In this document: positions 32,100 to 41,209 of the stretch, one piece after another
Position numbering within the stretch: position 1 is the first letter of the stretch
How the letters are laid out: each line of letters opens with the position of its first letter
Notes under the pieces: generated by a model
What the model saw: the letters and a program-made list of their open reading frames with translations, nothing else
What the model was told of the DNA's origin: nothing
The model's database searches: none
Translations under genes and position numbers: made by a program
From: Vibrio sp. HB236076
Lineage (GTDB): Bacteria; Pseudomonadota; Gammaproteobacteria; Enterobacterales; Vibrionaceae
Length of the DNA: 64,000 bases
Reading direction: 5' to 3'
NCBI RefSeq assembly: GCF_040957575.1
Contig: NZ_CP162601.1
Coordinates: forward strand, 2,418,001 to 2,482,000

Positions 32100-33419
32100 T
32101 TATTCAATCGTTTGATACACCGACGTGATTGATTCAACCGGCTCTTGAGTCGTCACTATCGCTTGTTGCAAGCGACGAGCGGCACGTTGCCAGTCTTCCT
32201 CGCTTTGAGCGTGAATCAAAGCCAGTGGGCGCTGCGAATCCACTTCCTCGCCGACACCACAAATCGCCTCTAAACCGACACTGTAATTCAGCTTATCTGT
32301 TGGTTGTTTACGACCACCGCCAAGCTCAACGACTGCCATGCCCACTTGCTTGGTATCTATCTGGCCAATAATACCATTGGTTGAACTAAACACCGGACGA
32401 ACGATTTTCGCTTGCGGTAGGTGTTCTTGGTAAGTGGAAATAATGTCATTCGGCCCACCAAGACAGGCGACCATGCGGTTAAAGCGCTCTGCCGCTTCGC
32501 CGCTTTGGAGCGCGCGCTCGAGCATGACTTTCGCCTCTTGAGCATGGTGAGCCAGCTTACCCATCACAAGTAACTCTTGGCACAACGCCATGGTGACATG
32601 GTACAAACGCGAAGAACGCACATCCCCTGTCAGCAGGGCAATGACTTCTTTAATTTCCAACGCATTGCCCGCCGACTGAGCCAGTACTTGGTTCATGTCG
32701 GTCAGTAGAGCTCGAGTCTGGGTACCAGCCCCATTGGCAACATCAACGATGCTTTGTGCCAAATTTTGTGACTCTTGATAACTGGGCATAAAGGCACCGG
32801 ATCCCACCTTGACATCCATGACCAGTGCATCGAGTCCAGCGGCCAGTTTTTTGGCCAGAATGGAAGCCGTGATCAACGAGATGTTATCGACCGTCGCAGT
32901 CACATCTCGGATGGCATAAATGCGTTTATCCGCCGGAGCCAATTCCCCGCTTTGACCAATGATCGCCACACCTGCCGATTGTAAGGTCGTGCCAATTTTT
33001 TGATTTGAGACTTCGACTTGATAACCAGGGATGGCTTCAAGTTTATCGAGCGTGCCGCCGGTATGACCAAGCCCACGCCCTGAAATCATGGGGACATAGC
33101 CGCCACAAGCAGCAATTAAAGGACCCAAGATCAAAGACGTCACATCACCAACGCCGCCTGTCGAGTGCTTGTCGAGTATCGGACCAGACAAGTTTAGACT
33201 TCGCCAATTTAATACTTGACCAGAATCGCGCATTGCACAGGTTAAGTCGATGCGCTCTTGCTTGGTCATATCCTGAAAGCACACGGCCATTGCAAAAGCA
33301 CCCACTTGGCTATCCGCCACCGTCCCTTTTGTAATGCCATCGATCAAAAAATAAATCTCGTCTCGACTTAACACTTTACCAAGACGCTTTTTAGCGATTA
33401 ATTCTTGTATTAGAAACAT
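32100..33419 (-). CDS. deoA: Thymidine phosphorylase
   Basis: A 439-residue enzyme that splits thymidine and deoxyuridine to base and deoxyribose-1-phosphate. It starts [15 protein letters not shown] and carries the phosphate-binding [11 protein letters not shown], the substrate loop [20 protein letters not shown] and the [12 protein letters not shown] segment. It is 27 bp downstream of deoC in the deo operon. Confidence 0.97.
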   Translation of the reverse strand: MFLIQELIAKKRLGKVLSRDEIYFLIDGITKGTVADSQVGAFAMAVCFQDMTKQERIDLTCAMRDSGQVLNWRSLNLSGPILDKHSTGGVGDVTSLILGPLIAACGGYVPMISGRGLGHTGGTLDKLEAIPGYQVEVSNQKIGTTLQSAGVAIIGQSGELAPADKRIYAIRDVTATVDNISLITASILAKKLAAGLDALVMDVKVGSGAFMPSYQESQNLAQSIVDVANGAGTQTRALLTDMNQVLAQSAGNALEIKEVIALLTGDVRSSRLYHVTMALCQELLVMGKLAHHAQEAKVMLERALQSGEAAERFNRMVACLGGPNDIISTYQEHLPQAKIVRPVFSSTNGIIGQIDTKQVGMAVVELGGGRKQPTDKLNYSVGLEAICGVGEEVDSQRPLALIHAQSEEDWQRAARRLQQAIVTTQEPVESITSVYQTIE

Positions 33420-33446
33420 CCTGCCTCCTCAATACAAATCGCCAAA

Positions 33447-34226
33447 TCAATAAGCGTTTGGGTCAGCAACGTCATCAGAGACGTCAAGGGTATTGAGCAA
33501 GTTCGTCAACAAACTCGACGCGCCAAAACGGTAGTGACGCTGATCAGCCCACTGCGCACCGAGAATCTCATCGGCCATCGCCAAATAAGCCGCTGCGTCT
33601 TCAGCGCTGCGCACACCACCAGCGGGTTTAAAACCAACAGTGTCACTAACACCGAGCTCAGCTATCACCTCTAACATCCAACGTGCGTATTCTGGCGTCG
33701 CATTAACCGCCACTTTACCCGTGCTGGTTTTAATAAAGTCGGCACCGGCTTCAATCGAAATTTTCGACGCTTGTTTGATCAAGGCTTCAGTTTTTAATTC
33801 GCCGACTTCAATAATGACTTTTAACAATACAGTATCGCCACAAGCCGCTTTACACGCTTTAACTAAATCAAAGCCGCATTGCTCATCGCCGGCGATTAAG
33901 CGGCGGTACGGAAACACCACATCGACTTCATCAGCGCCGTAAGCAACGGCAGCACGGGTCTCAGCAACCGCAATCTCTATATCGTCGTTGCCATGTGGGA
34001 AGTTCGTTACCGTGGCAATTTTCACCTCTGGGGTGCCTTGCTCAGCCAATGTTTTTTTCGCAATCGGCACAAAGCGAGGGTAAATACATACCGCCGCGGT
34101 GGTTCCAACTGCCGTTTTCGCCTGTTGGCACAAACTCACCACTTTTTCATTGGTATCGTCATCATTGAGCGTTGTTAGGTCCATTAGACGTAAAGCGCGT
34201 AGAGCTTGTTGCTGTAATTCGTTCAT
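33447..34226 (-). CDS. deoC: Deoxyribose-phosphate aldolase
   Basis: A 259-residue class I aldolase that cleaves deoxyribose-5-phosphate to acetaldehyde and glyceraldehyde-3-phosphate. The Schiff-base Lys is in DFIKTSTGK, and other barrel motifs are EVDVVFPYR and [10 protein letters not shown]. The ATG at 34224-34226 ([18 protein letters not shown]) is chosen over four upstream residues. It is the first gene of deoC-deoA-deoD. Its substrate normally comes from DeoB, which is not encoded here. Confidence 0.97.
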   Translation of the reverse strand: MNELQQQALRALRLMDLTTLNDDDTNEKVVSLCQQAKTAVGTTAAVCIYPRFVPIAKKTLAEQGTPEVKIATVTNFPHGNDDIEIAVAETRAAVAYGADEVDVVFPYRRLIAGDEQCGFDLVKACKAACGDTVLLKVIIEVGELKTEALIKQASKISIEAGADFIKTSTGKVAVNATPEYARWMLEVIAELGVSDTVGFKPAGGVRSAEDAAAYLAMADEILGAQWADQRHYRFGASSLLTNLLNTLDVSDDVADPNAY

Positions 34227-34408
34227 TTTTCTCTCCAATAAAGTTCACAGTCACCATTCGTTGAGCGAACTGGCACCTAGATGAACGGACTTGGTTCCTT
34301 GAAGACTCGATCGTCTGATCAATTGCTATCCCTGTCACCGCTGTGTCGATAACGTATTCACTGTTCAAGAGTAGAGCTTTTCACTCACAAAAGGTAGCCA
34401 GTTTAAAA

Positions 34409-34424
34409 ACGCAAACGTTTTGTA
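34409..34424. promoter_or_regulatory. LacI-family (PurR/CytR-like) operator before deoC
   Basis: ACGCAAACGTTTTGTA lies about 185 bp upstream of the deoC ATG and agrees with the PurR consensus at 10 of 12 defined positions, around the LacI-family centre AAACGTTT. PurR or CytR control is possible. Confidence 0.5.
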
Positions 34425-34451
34425 TCTCAAAAAAAGTAATTAAAAAACAAG

Positions 34452-34480
34452 CAGCCCTATAGCAAAGCACTATAGGGCTG
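34452..34480 (-). terminator. Terminator after nupC
   Basis: 10-bp perfect stem CAGCCCTATA/TATAGGGCTG with a 9-nt loop and a minus-strand T-rich tail (CTTGTTTTTT), about 33 bp after the nupC stop. Confidence 0.9.
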
Positions 34481-34512
34481 ACAATATGGTTCTGATGTTT
34501 GACGTCCTGGGT

Positions 34513-35772
34513 TTAGAACGACAAGAAGAAACCGGCGATGGTCGCGGCCATCAAGTTCGACAAGGTACCTGCAGCAATGGCTTTAACCCCAAAGCGAGCG
34601 ATGTCTTGACGACGGTTTGGCGCAATACCGCCCAGACCACCAAGTAAAATAGCAATGGAGGACAAGTTCGCAAAACCACACAATGCAAACGAAATAATAG
34701 CTGTTGATTTTTCAGATAGAACTTGACCGGTTTGAGCAACCACTTGTGCACCTTCACCAACGTATGGAATGAAGTTGAGGTAAGCAACAAATTCGTTGAC
34801 GACAATTTTTTGGCCGATGAAAGAACCAACCAAGGTCGCTTCATTCCAAGGCACGCCAATCACGTAAGCCAATGGGGCAAACAACCAACCCAATAACAAT
34901 TCTAGGGTTAAGTGCTCAAAGCCAAACCATGCACCCACACCACCTAAGATGCCGTTTAGCAAAGCGATCAAACCGATAAAGGCAAGCAGCATTGCACCAA
35001 TGTTCAACGACAGTTGTAGACCCATAGAGGCACCACCTGCCGCAGCATCGATGACGTTAGCGGGTTTTTCGTCACCACCATCAATTTCGATGATTTCATC
35101 GTTTGGTGTTTCGGTTTCAGGCTTGATGATCTTGGCAAACAACAAACCGCCTGGCGCCGCCATAAATGACGCAGCAACAAGGTATTCAAGAGGTACACCC
35201 ATTGAAGCGTAACCCGCTAATACACCACCCGCAACAGAAGCCAGGCCACCACACATCACGGCAAACAACTCTGACTGAGTCATTTTAGGTACGAATGGAC
35301 GCACGACCAATGGTGCTTCGGTTTGGCCGACAAAAATGTTAGCCGCAGCAGACATAGATTCTGCGCGAGAAGTGCCGAGCGCTTTTTGTAGAGCGCCGCC
35401 TAAAATTTTGATCACCCATTGCATCACACCTAAGTAATACAATACAGAAATCAACGAGGAGAAAAAGATAACGGTTGGCAGCACTTGGAAAGCAAAAATA
35501 AATCCAATACCGTCGACCGAAAAGTTAACCAAACTACCGAACAGAAAGCTGATGCCGTCTTTACCGTAATCGATCACATTTTGTACACCGGCAGAAAAAC
35601 CAGCGAGAAGGTCTTTACCCCAAGGGACGTAAAGTACAAACCCTCCGAGGATAAATTGGACGGCAAATGCACCACCCACAGTTCTAAGATTGATGGCTTT
35701 GCGATTATCAGATAGCAGTACTGCGATAGCGATCAGTACGACCATCCCAATCAGGCTCATAAACAGGCTCAT
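34513..35772 (-). CDS. nupC: Concentrative nucleoside transporter (NupC/CNT family)
   Basis: A 419-residue inner-membrane symporter that imports nucleosides with Na+ or H+. It has three parts typical of CNT proteins: an N-terminal pair of helices, the gate domain with [13 protein letters not shown] and the nucleoside-binding [23 protein letters not shown]. It resembles the structurally studied Vibrio cholerae CNT. It lies upstream of the deo operon but ends in its own terminator. A perfect PurR-consensus box and a CRP-like site are upstream. Confidence 0.95.
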   Translation of the reverse strand: MSLFMSLIGMVVLIAIAVLLSDNRKAINLRTVGGAFAVQFILGGFVLYVPWGKDLLAGFSAGVQNVIDYGKDGISFLFGSLVNFSVDGIGFIFAFQVLPTVIFFSSLISVLYYLGVMQWVIKILGGALQKALGTSRAESMSAAANIFVGQTEAPLVVRPFVPKMTQSELFAVMCGGLASVAGGVLAGYASMGVPLEYLVAASFMAAPGGLLFAKIIKPETETPNDEIIEIDGGDEKPANVIDAAAGGASMGLQLSLNIGAMLLAFIGLIALLNGILGGVGAWFGFEHLTLELLLGWLFAPLAYVIGVPWNEATLVGSFIGQKIVVNEFVAYLNFIPYVGEGAQVVAQTGQVLSEKSTAIISFALCGFANLSSIAILLGGLGGIAPNRRQDIARFGVKAIAAGTLSNLMAATIAGFFLSF

Positions 35773-35905
35773 GGTTTATGGCTTCCTTATAGTTGATGGC
35801 AAAAAAGGGGCATTAAAAGAAGCGCCAATTATACGTATCCATCGCCAAGAAAGTAGTACCAATTTCACACTTTTATGTGGTTCTAGATGTAACAGATGAC
35901 AATTT

Positions 35906-35921
35906 TGTGAAATAGCTCAAA
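35906..35921. promoter_or_regulatory. CRP-like site upstream of nupC
   Basis: TGTGAAATAGCTCAAA matches TGTGA-N6-TCACA except for the last three-base region (TCAAA). It is about 135 bp before the nupC ATG. CRP activation of nucleoside uptake genes is known in E. coli. Confidence 0.55.
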
Positions 35922-35960
35922 AAACAACCCGAGATAAAAGCAAATTCACCCAACTTTAGT

Positions 35961-35976
35961 ATGTAAACGATTGCAT
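35961..35976. promoter_or_regulatory. PurR-consensus box upstream of nupC
   Basis: ATGTAAACGATTGCAT, read on the minus strand as ATGCAATCGTTTACAT, matches all 12 defined positions of the E. coli PurR consensus. It lies between the yjjV stop and nupC, about 190 bp before the nupC start. CytR, a related LacI-family protein, is an alternative. Confidence 0.65.
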
Positions 35977-35981
35977 CAATG

Positions 35982-36764
35982 TCATTTCACCGAAAATAAG
36001 CGATGGCTATTGGCCCACAAGACCTCGGCGATCACTTGCTTGGACTCAGAGCGAAGTGCCACCAAGTGTTCAAATATTTGCGGTAAATAAAAGGGGTAGT
36101 TTTCTTGTCCTTGTCGGCCTGATAACGGCATATCAGGGGCGTCGGTTTCCAACACCAAACACTCAAGTGGTAAACTCGCGATGGTGTGACGCGTTTTCTG
36201 TGCACGTAAATACGTAATGCTTCCCCCCACGCCGATCATCATTCCCAAATCAATAAATTGCTTTGCTTCCTGAAGACTCCCGGTAAAGCCGTGTACCACT
36301 CCCCCGTTTTCCAATGGGGTGCGGCGCAACAGTTTGACGATGTCCTGTGACGCCTTACGATTGTGTATCACCCCAGGCAACTGATAGCGGTTCGCTAACT
36401 TCACTTGCTGTTGAAAGAAAAACGTCTGTTTTTCCTGCGTGTCACGTGAATGATAAAAATCCAGTCCCATTTCACCAACCGCCACACATTTTGATTGTTC
36501 CCGGCTTTCCAACAAGGTAGCCAATCTATCTAAATCGCTGTTTTGATGATGTTCGATAAAATAGGGGTGCAACCCCAAAGCACAATACACCCCTTCATTG
36601 TGCTTGGTTATCTCGACAACCTCTTGCCAATTTGCGGCGAAACAAGCTGGCAACATAAAGCGGTTCACCCCAACTTGTTGCGCCTGTTCTAAAATAGAGT
36701 CTAGAGAAAGCGCACTGCGATCTTGGCGGTCAAGGTGACAATGGGTATCAAACAATGGCGACAA
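35982..36764 (-). CDS. yjjV: TatD-family metal-dependent hydrolase, YjjV-like
   Basis: A 260-residue TIM-barrel hydrolase with metal ligands in FDTHCHLDR, the Glu in VGEMGLDFYH, and the HNR, HGFTG and LVLETDAPDM motifs. It belongs to the YjjV branch of TatD-type nucleases or deacylases, and E. coli yjjV is also near the deo genes. Its exact substrate is not settled. It reads toward nupC and could be co-transcribed from upstream, but the operators behind it suggest nupC has its own promoter. Confidence 0.9.
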   Translation of the reverse strand: MSPLFDTHCHLDRQDRSALSLDSILEQAQQVGVNRFMLPACFAANWQEVVEITKHNEGVYCALGLHPYFIEHHQNSDLDRLATLLESREQSKCVAVGEMGLDFYHSRDTQEKQTFFFQQQVKLANRYQLPGVIHNRKASQDIVKLLRRTPLENGGVVHGFTGSLQEAKQFIDLGMMIGVGGSITYLRAQKTRHTIASLPLECLVLETDAPDMPLSGRQGQENYPFYLPQIFEHLVALRSESKQVIAEVLWANSHRLFSVK

Positions 36765-36924
36765 ATAAACCTCCTAACCAATCGACAAGACGCTCAAGTA
36801 TCGATTGACTAAATGGGTGGGACGAGAGACTAGATTATCACGTTATACGATGTGTAGAGTCGATAAAATCATCATTTAAGACGAACAACGCGCGATAGAG
36901 AACAAGCCACTCCCCCACTTCATT

Positions 36925-36940
36925 AGTGATTTACATCACA
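36925..36940. promoter_or_regulatory. CRP-like site
   Basis: AGTGATTTACATCACA contains GTGA-N6-TCAC exactly, one base from the full consensus TGTGA-N6-TCACA. It lies about 260 bp before the binding-protein gene and 165 bp before yjjV, so it could serve either direction. Confidence 0.65.
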
Positions 36941-36957
36941 ATTTAGATCAAAAAGTA

Positions 36958-36999
36958 TCCATCTATGTCAATTAGCTGTGACTGAGATGGCTTTTTTTT
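36958..36999 (+). terminator. Terminator-like hairpin in the leader of the nucleoside importer
   Basis: Stem CCATCT/AGATGG plus inner GTCA/TGAC (36959-36990), directly followed by CTTTTTTTT (36991-36999). It is oriented to stop plus-strand transcription before the binding-protein gene, between the CRP-like site and the start codon. Confidence 0.6.
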
Positions 37000-37201
37000 A
37001 TGGGTAACTCAGGATAATATTTGTTCAGGTAAGACCAGGATCGACTTTTTAAAAAATCTATTCGATTTTTTGAGCAAAGGCATGCTCAATTCAAATCTTA
37101 CCCATCATAATAATAATGATGTGAGCAAAATACAGTAACGCTCACATTGCCAATAAGAACGACGTTAATGATGATTACAATACAACATAGGGATATCACC
37201 A

Positions 37202-38200
37202 GTGAAAAAATCCATACTCACTCTTTCAGCGCTCACTTTAGCAATTAGCTCTTTCTCTTCTTTTGCCGCCGAAAAACCGGCTGTGGTTTATGATACCGCC
37301 GGTAAATTTGATAAATCTTTTAACGAAGCCGTATTTAGAAACGGCGTTGAGAAATTCAATGCCGATAAAGATGTTAAAGTTCGTGAATTTGAACCACAAA
37401 ACGAAGCACAACGAGAGCAAGGTCTGCGTCGCCTTGCCAGTCGTGGTTTTAGCCCGATCGTTGCCGTTGGTTTTAACATGGCCTCTGCTGTCGAAAAAGT
37501 GGCAGGCGAGTTTCCGGATATCAAATTCACCATCATCGACATGGTCATCGACAAACCCAATGTTCAATCTGTGATCTTTAAAGAACATGAAGGCTCTTTC
37601 TTAGTAGGTGCGATTGCCGCTAAAACTTCGAAAACTGGTGTCGTTGGTTTCGTTGGTGGTATGGATATTCCGTTGATCCGAAAATTTGAATGCGGTTATC
37701 AACAAGGCGTGAAATACGCCAATGCCGATACCACTATTTTGCAAAATATGACGGGCTCAACGCCAGCGGCTTTCTCGGATCCAGCCAAAGGTTCTGAATT
37801 AGCAAAATCTCAATTCTCAAAAGGCGCTGACGTTATTTACGCCGCAGCAGGCGGTACGGGGATGGGGGTGTATCAAGCAGCAAAAGATGCAGGAAAATTC
37901 GCTATCGGTGTTGATTCTAACCAAAACCACATTCAACCTGGAACGATGCTGACTTCAATGGTTAAGCGTGTCGGCATGGCCGCTTACGATACGTGGGAGT
38001 CCGCAATGCAAGGAAGTTGGACCCCTGGTATCAAAGTGCTTGGCCTGAAAGAAGACGGCGTAGCTTGGGCACTGGATGACAACAACAAAGCGCTTATTTC
38101 TTCTGATCTCAAAGCCTATGTCGACGGGTTAAAAGACGATATCGTCGCCGGTAAGATCGTGGTTCACGATTACATGTCTGACAATACTTGTACCTACTAA
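37202..38200 (+). CDS. BMP-family nucleoside-binding protein of an ABC importer
   Basis: A 332-residue periplasmic binding protein with a Sec signal peptide cleaved after SSFA (signal peptidase I, no lipobox). The mature part is of the BMP/PnrA type: VVYDTAGKFDKSFNEAVFRNG, GFNMASAVEKVA, VGFVGGMDIPLIRKFECGYQQG and the ribose-contacting GVDSNQNH. In characterised relatives these bind purine nucleosides. It is first of a four-gene cluster with a two-domain ATPase and two permeases, and sits beside nupC and the deo genes. Confidence 0.92.
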   Translation: MKKSILTLSALTLAISSFSSFAAEKPAVVYDTAGKFDKSFNEAVFRNGVEKFNADKDVKVREFEPQNEAQREQGLRRLASRGFSPIVAVGFNMASAVEKVAGEFPDIKFTIIDMVIDKPNVQSVIFKEHEGSFLVGAIAAKTSKTGVVGFVGGMDIPLIRKFECGYQQGVKYANADTTILQNMTGSTPAAFSDPAKGSELAKSQFSKGADVIYAAAGGTGMGVYQAAKDAGKFAIGVDSNQNHIQPGTMLTSMVKRVGMAAYDTWESAMQGSWTPGIKVLGLKEDGVAWALDDNNKALISSDLKAYVDGLKDDIVAGKIVVHDYMSDNTCTY

Positions 38201-38234
38201 TCGTCATTGATGAATAGTCAATAAACTCACGTAT

Positions 38235-38269
38235 GGCCACCCTGACGATCCTCTATTTCAAGGGTGGCC
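38235..38269 (+). other. Intercistronic hairpin after the binding-protein gene
   Basis: Stem GGCCACCCT/AGGGTGGCC with a 17-nt loop and no T-tract, 35 bp after the stop. Such structures often protect the abundant binding-protein message while letting some transcription continue into transporter genes. The rest of the 341-bp gap (38201-38541) shows no gene. Confidence 0.55.
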
Positions 38270-38541
38270 GGTAATTGAGATTACAATAACCCAAGAATTG
38301 TTTTGCGATACCACGTTGACAGTGGCATGGCTCTTCTTGCAGTGCCATACGCGTCTTCAACAAGACTCATCACAGCTTTTAAATACTCTTTAGTCGAGCC
38401 ATCTCATTTCGGTGTTAATCGAGACACTGCCCACCAAGGCAAGGATTAACCATTTAATGATGATCGGTGTATTAGCTTGATTATTCAGTATTAATGGATG
38501 TAATGGGTGTAAACATTCACAGATTTCAGGATGTAAATGTG

Positions 38542-40098
38542 ATGACTTCCCAAGACTTCGCCATCGAACTAAAAGGAATTGATAAACGCTTTGGCGCCGT
38601 TCATGCCAACAAACATATCGATCTTCAAATTCCTCAAGGCTCAATACATGGCATCATCGGCGAAAATGGTGCCGGTAAATCAACCCTGATGAGCATTATT
38701 TACGGTTTTTATCATGCTGACCAAGGCAGCATGCACATCAATGGCCAGCTCTATAAACCCGCCAATTCACAAGAGGCGATCAAAGCCGGTGTTGGCATGG
38801 TCCATCAACACTTTATGCTAGTCGATACATTCACGGTATTAGAAAATATCATTCTCGGCGCAGAAAAGGGCTGGAAACTCAGTGAAAGTTTGTCTTCTGC
38901 TCGTAAGAAATTACTGAAAATTGAACAAGATTACGGCTTAGAAGTGCCTTTAGATGCCATTGTGGGCGAGCTTCCTGTTGGCTTACAACAGCGTGTCGAA
39001 ATATTAAAAGCCCTGTATCGAGATGCGAAAATTTTGATCTTAGATGAACCGACAGGGGTTTTAACGCCACAAGAAGCCGATCACTTATTTCGCATTCTCG
39101 ACAAGTTACGCCAACAAGGCACCACCGTGATGATCATTACCCATAAACTGCGTGAAGTGCTTGCGATTACGGATAATATTTCCGTAATGCGCCAAGGCGA
39201 AATGGTGGCGCACGTGAAAACTTGTGATACCGATCAAGACGCACTCGCCGAACTGATGGTAGGGCGTAAAGTGCGCTTAAAAGTGGATAAAGACATCGCG
39301 ATGCCAAAGCAACCTTTGATTCAAGTCGATAAACTTCAGTATTTCGACAGCAGCGGTGTCGAACGAGTCAAAAGCATCAGTTTTAACGTTAGAGCCGGAG
39401 AAGTGGTTGGTATTGCCGGGGTTTCTGGCAATGGACAATCCGAAGTGTTGGGCTTGTTATCTGGCATCCTAACCCCTTCATCAGGCTCGATCGATCTCAA
39501 TGGAAACACCATCACAGCCCAAACCCCTAAAGACCCTCAACAAGTTCGTGCGATGAAAGTCGGACACATCCCAGAGGATCGCCACAAACAAGGCCTCATT
39601 AACAAGTTTGAAGCACAAGAAGCCTACATCCTTGGTTATCACAACCAAGAAAAATACAACAAGGGGTTCTTACAAAACAAACAAGCCATAAGAGACGCTT
39701 GCCAAGTCAATATGGATAAATGGGATGTGCGTCCGAATAATGTGCATTTAAAAACAGCCAATTTTTCAGGGGGTAACCAACAAAAATTGGTTATTGCACG
39801 AGAAATGGAGCAAAACCCGGATGTATTATTAGTCGGCCAGCCCACCCGCGGTGTCGACATTGGTGCAATTGAATACATCCACCAGCAAGTTATTGCCGGA
39901 CGCGATGCCGGTAAAGCCGTGTTACTGATATCGGTCGAACTCGACGAAATTCTCAGTTTATCTGACCGAGTTTTAGTCATGTTTGACGGGGCCATTGTCG
40001 GTGAAGTCAGTGCAGAGCAAGCCGACGAGAAAACGCTCGGCTTAATGATGGCCAATATTTTGCCTGATCATTTAAAACCAGTTCAAGGATCGCACTAA
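38542..40098 (+). CDS. Nucleoside ABC importer, two-domain ATPase
   Basis: A 518-residue RbsA/MglA-like ATPase with two nucleotide-binding modules. The first has GENGAGKST, the signature region LPVGLQQRVEI, LILDEPT and ITHKL. The second has GVSGNGQSE, FSGGNQQKLVIARE and LLVGQPTRGVD, degenerate as usual for the second half. The ATG at 38542 with AGGA upstream gives MTSQDFAIELKGIDKRFG; a longer frame from 38494 is less likely. Its stop overlaps the start of the first permease (TAATG). Confidence 0.92.
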   Translation: MTSQDFAIELKGIDKRFGAVHANKHIDLQIPQGSIHGIIGENGAGKSTLMSIIYGFYHADQGSMHINGQLYKPANSQEAIKAGVGMVHQHFMLVDTFTVLENIILGAEKGWKLSESLSSARKKLLKIEQDYGLEVPLDAIVGELPVGLQQRVEILKALYRDAKILILDEPTGVLTPQEADHLFRILDKLRQQGTTVMIITHKLREVLAITDNISVMRQGEMVAHVKTCDTDQDALAELMVGRKVRLKVDKDIAMPKQPLIQVDKLQYFDSSGVERVKSISFNVRAGEVVGIAGVSGNGQSEVLGLLSGILTPSSGSIDLNGNTITAQTPKDPQQVRAMKVGHIPEDRHKQGLINKFEAQEAYILGYHNQEKYNKGFLQNKQAIRDACQVNMDKWDVRPNNVHLKTANFSGGNQQKLVIAREMEQNPDVLLVGQPTRGVDIGAIEYIHQQVIAGRDAGKAVLLISVELDEILSLSDRVLVMFDGAIVGEVSAEQADEKTLGLMMANILPDHLKPVQGSH

Positions 40099-41207
40099 TG
40101 AGTCAAAAGAAAGTTCCGGCTTGGGTAACGGTTGCATTGTTGCCCGCCATTAACGTTGCGGTAGCCTTCCTTGTTTCCGCGATTTTGTTTTTTTACATTG
40201 GTATCAATCCCGTTGACGCGGCGAAAACCATGTGGACCGGCGCCTTTGGTTACGAAGAAGGCTTTGGTTATACCTTGTATTATGCCACTGGCTTCATCTT
40301 TACTGGTCTGGCTGTTTCTGTTGCCTTTAAAGCCAGCTTATTTAACATTGGCGGCGAAGGACAAGCCTATATTGGTGGCTTAGGAGTCGGTTTGGTCTGT
40401 TTGACCTTGGGGGAATTTGCGCCTTGGTATGTTGTGTTCCCGGTCGCGATCATCGCCGGCGGGCTGTTTGGGGCTGCGTGGGGCTTTATTCCTGCCTATC
40501 TACAAGCTACCCGCGGCTCTCACATTGTGATCACGACCATCATGTTCAACTTTATTGCCGCGTCATTAATGGCCTATTTACTGGTGGATATTCTCAAGCC
40601 CGCAGACACGATGGCAACTGAAAGTCGCATCTTTGCCGAGGGCAGCTGGCTACCCAAAATGCATCAGATATTAGCGCCATTGGGTATCGACATTGCCGCA
40701 AGCCCACTCAACTTAAGCTTTATTTTTGCTTTGCTTTGCTGTGTGTTTGTATGGCTGTTCATTTGGCATAGTCGCTGGGGTTACGAAATACGCGCAGTGG
40801 GTGCTAACCCGTCAGCCGCTGGCTACGCGGGGATTCACTATGTCAAAGTCGTCGTGATGGCAATGGCAATATCAGGGATGCTCGCCGGCTTTTTTGGCTT
40901 AAACGTCTTACAAGGGGAATTGCACCAAATTAAGCTCAACTTCGTTGAAGGCTTTGGCTTCACTGGTATTGCCGTAGCGCTCATGGGCCGCAATCACCCA
41001 GTCGGTGTACTGCTCGCCAGTTTGTTATTTGGCTTTTTATATCAAGGGGGGGCCGAACTGAGTTTCGAATACGGTGTTGACCGTAATATTGTTGTTGTTT
41101 TGCAAGGGTTAGTGATTTTATTTTCTGGCGCTTTAGAACACATGTTTAGACCCACGCTTGAAAAACTCTACTTACGCCTTGTCACTCCTCGTCAAGGAGA
41201 AGCTTGA
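40098..41207 (+). CDS. Nucleoside ABC importer permease 1
   Basis: A 369-residue, about 10-helix permease of the RbsC/YufP type (BPD_transp_2). It has FNIGGEGQAYIGG, GSHIVITTIMFNFIAAS and EIRAVGANPSAAGYAGI. It overlaps the ATPase stop by one base and is followed by the second permease after 2 nt, so the three are translationally coupled. Confidence 0.92.
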   Translation: MSQKKVPAWVTVALLPAINVAVAFLVSAILFFYIGINPVDAAKTMWTGAFGYEEGFGYTLYYATGFIFTGLAVSVAFKASLFNIGGEGQAYIGGLGVGLVCLTLGEFAPWYVVFPVAIIAGGLFGAAWGFIPAYLQATRGSHIVITTIMFNFIAASLMAYLLVDILKPADTMATESRIFAEGSWLPKMHQILAPLGIDIAASPLNLSFIFALLCCVFVWLFIWHSRWGYEIRAVGANPSAAGYAGIHYVKVVVMAMAISGMLAGFFGLNVLQGELHQIKLNFVEGFGFTGIAVALMGRNHPVGVLLASLLFGFLYQGGAELSFEYGVDRNIVVVLQGLVILFSGALEHMFRPTLEKLYLRLVTPRQGEA

Positions 41208-41209
41208 TT

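Larger units (their letters stand above)
36765..37201 (+). promoter_or_regulatory. Long regulatory leader of the nucleoside ABC operon
   Basis: 437 bp between divergent yjjV and the binding-protein gene. It holds a CRP-like site, then a terminator-like hairpin, then competing inverted repeats: ATGGGTAA (37000-37007) with TTACCCAT (37098-37105), or GGTAAGA (37028-37034) with TCTTACC (37096-37102). A stem AAAAAATC/GATTTTTT lies at 37051-37071 and ATGTGAGC/GCTCACAT at 37119-37147. The layout suggests an attenuated leader; this is inference. Confidence 0.5.

Noticed and set aside
36941..37201. Purine riboswitch before the nucleoside importer
   Set aside because: The conserved three-way-junction core and loop-loop sequences of purine riboswitches were not found; only a generic structured leader is supported.
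39639..40055. 138-codon open frame antisense to the ABC ATPase gene
   Set aside because: Inside a clear ATPase gene with intact motifs; no independent support.
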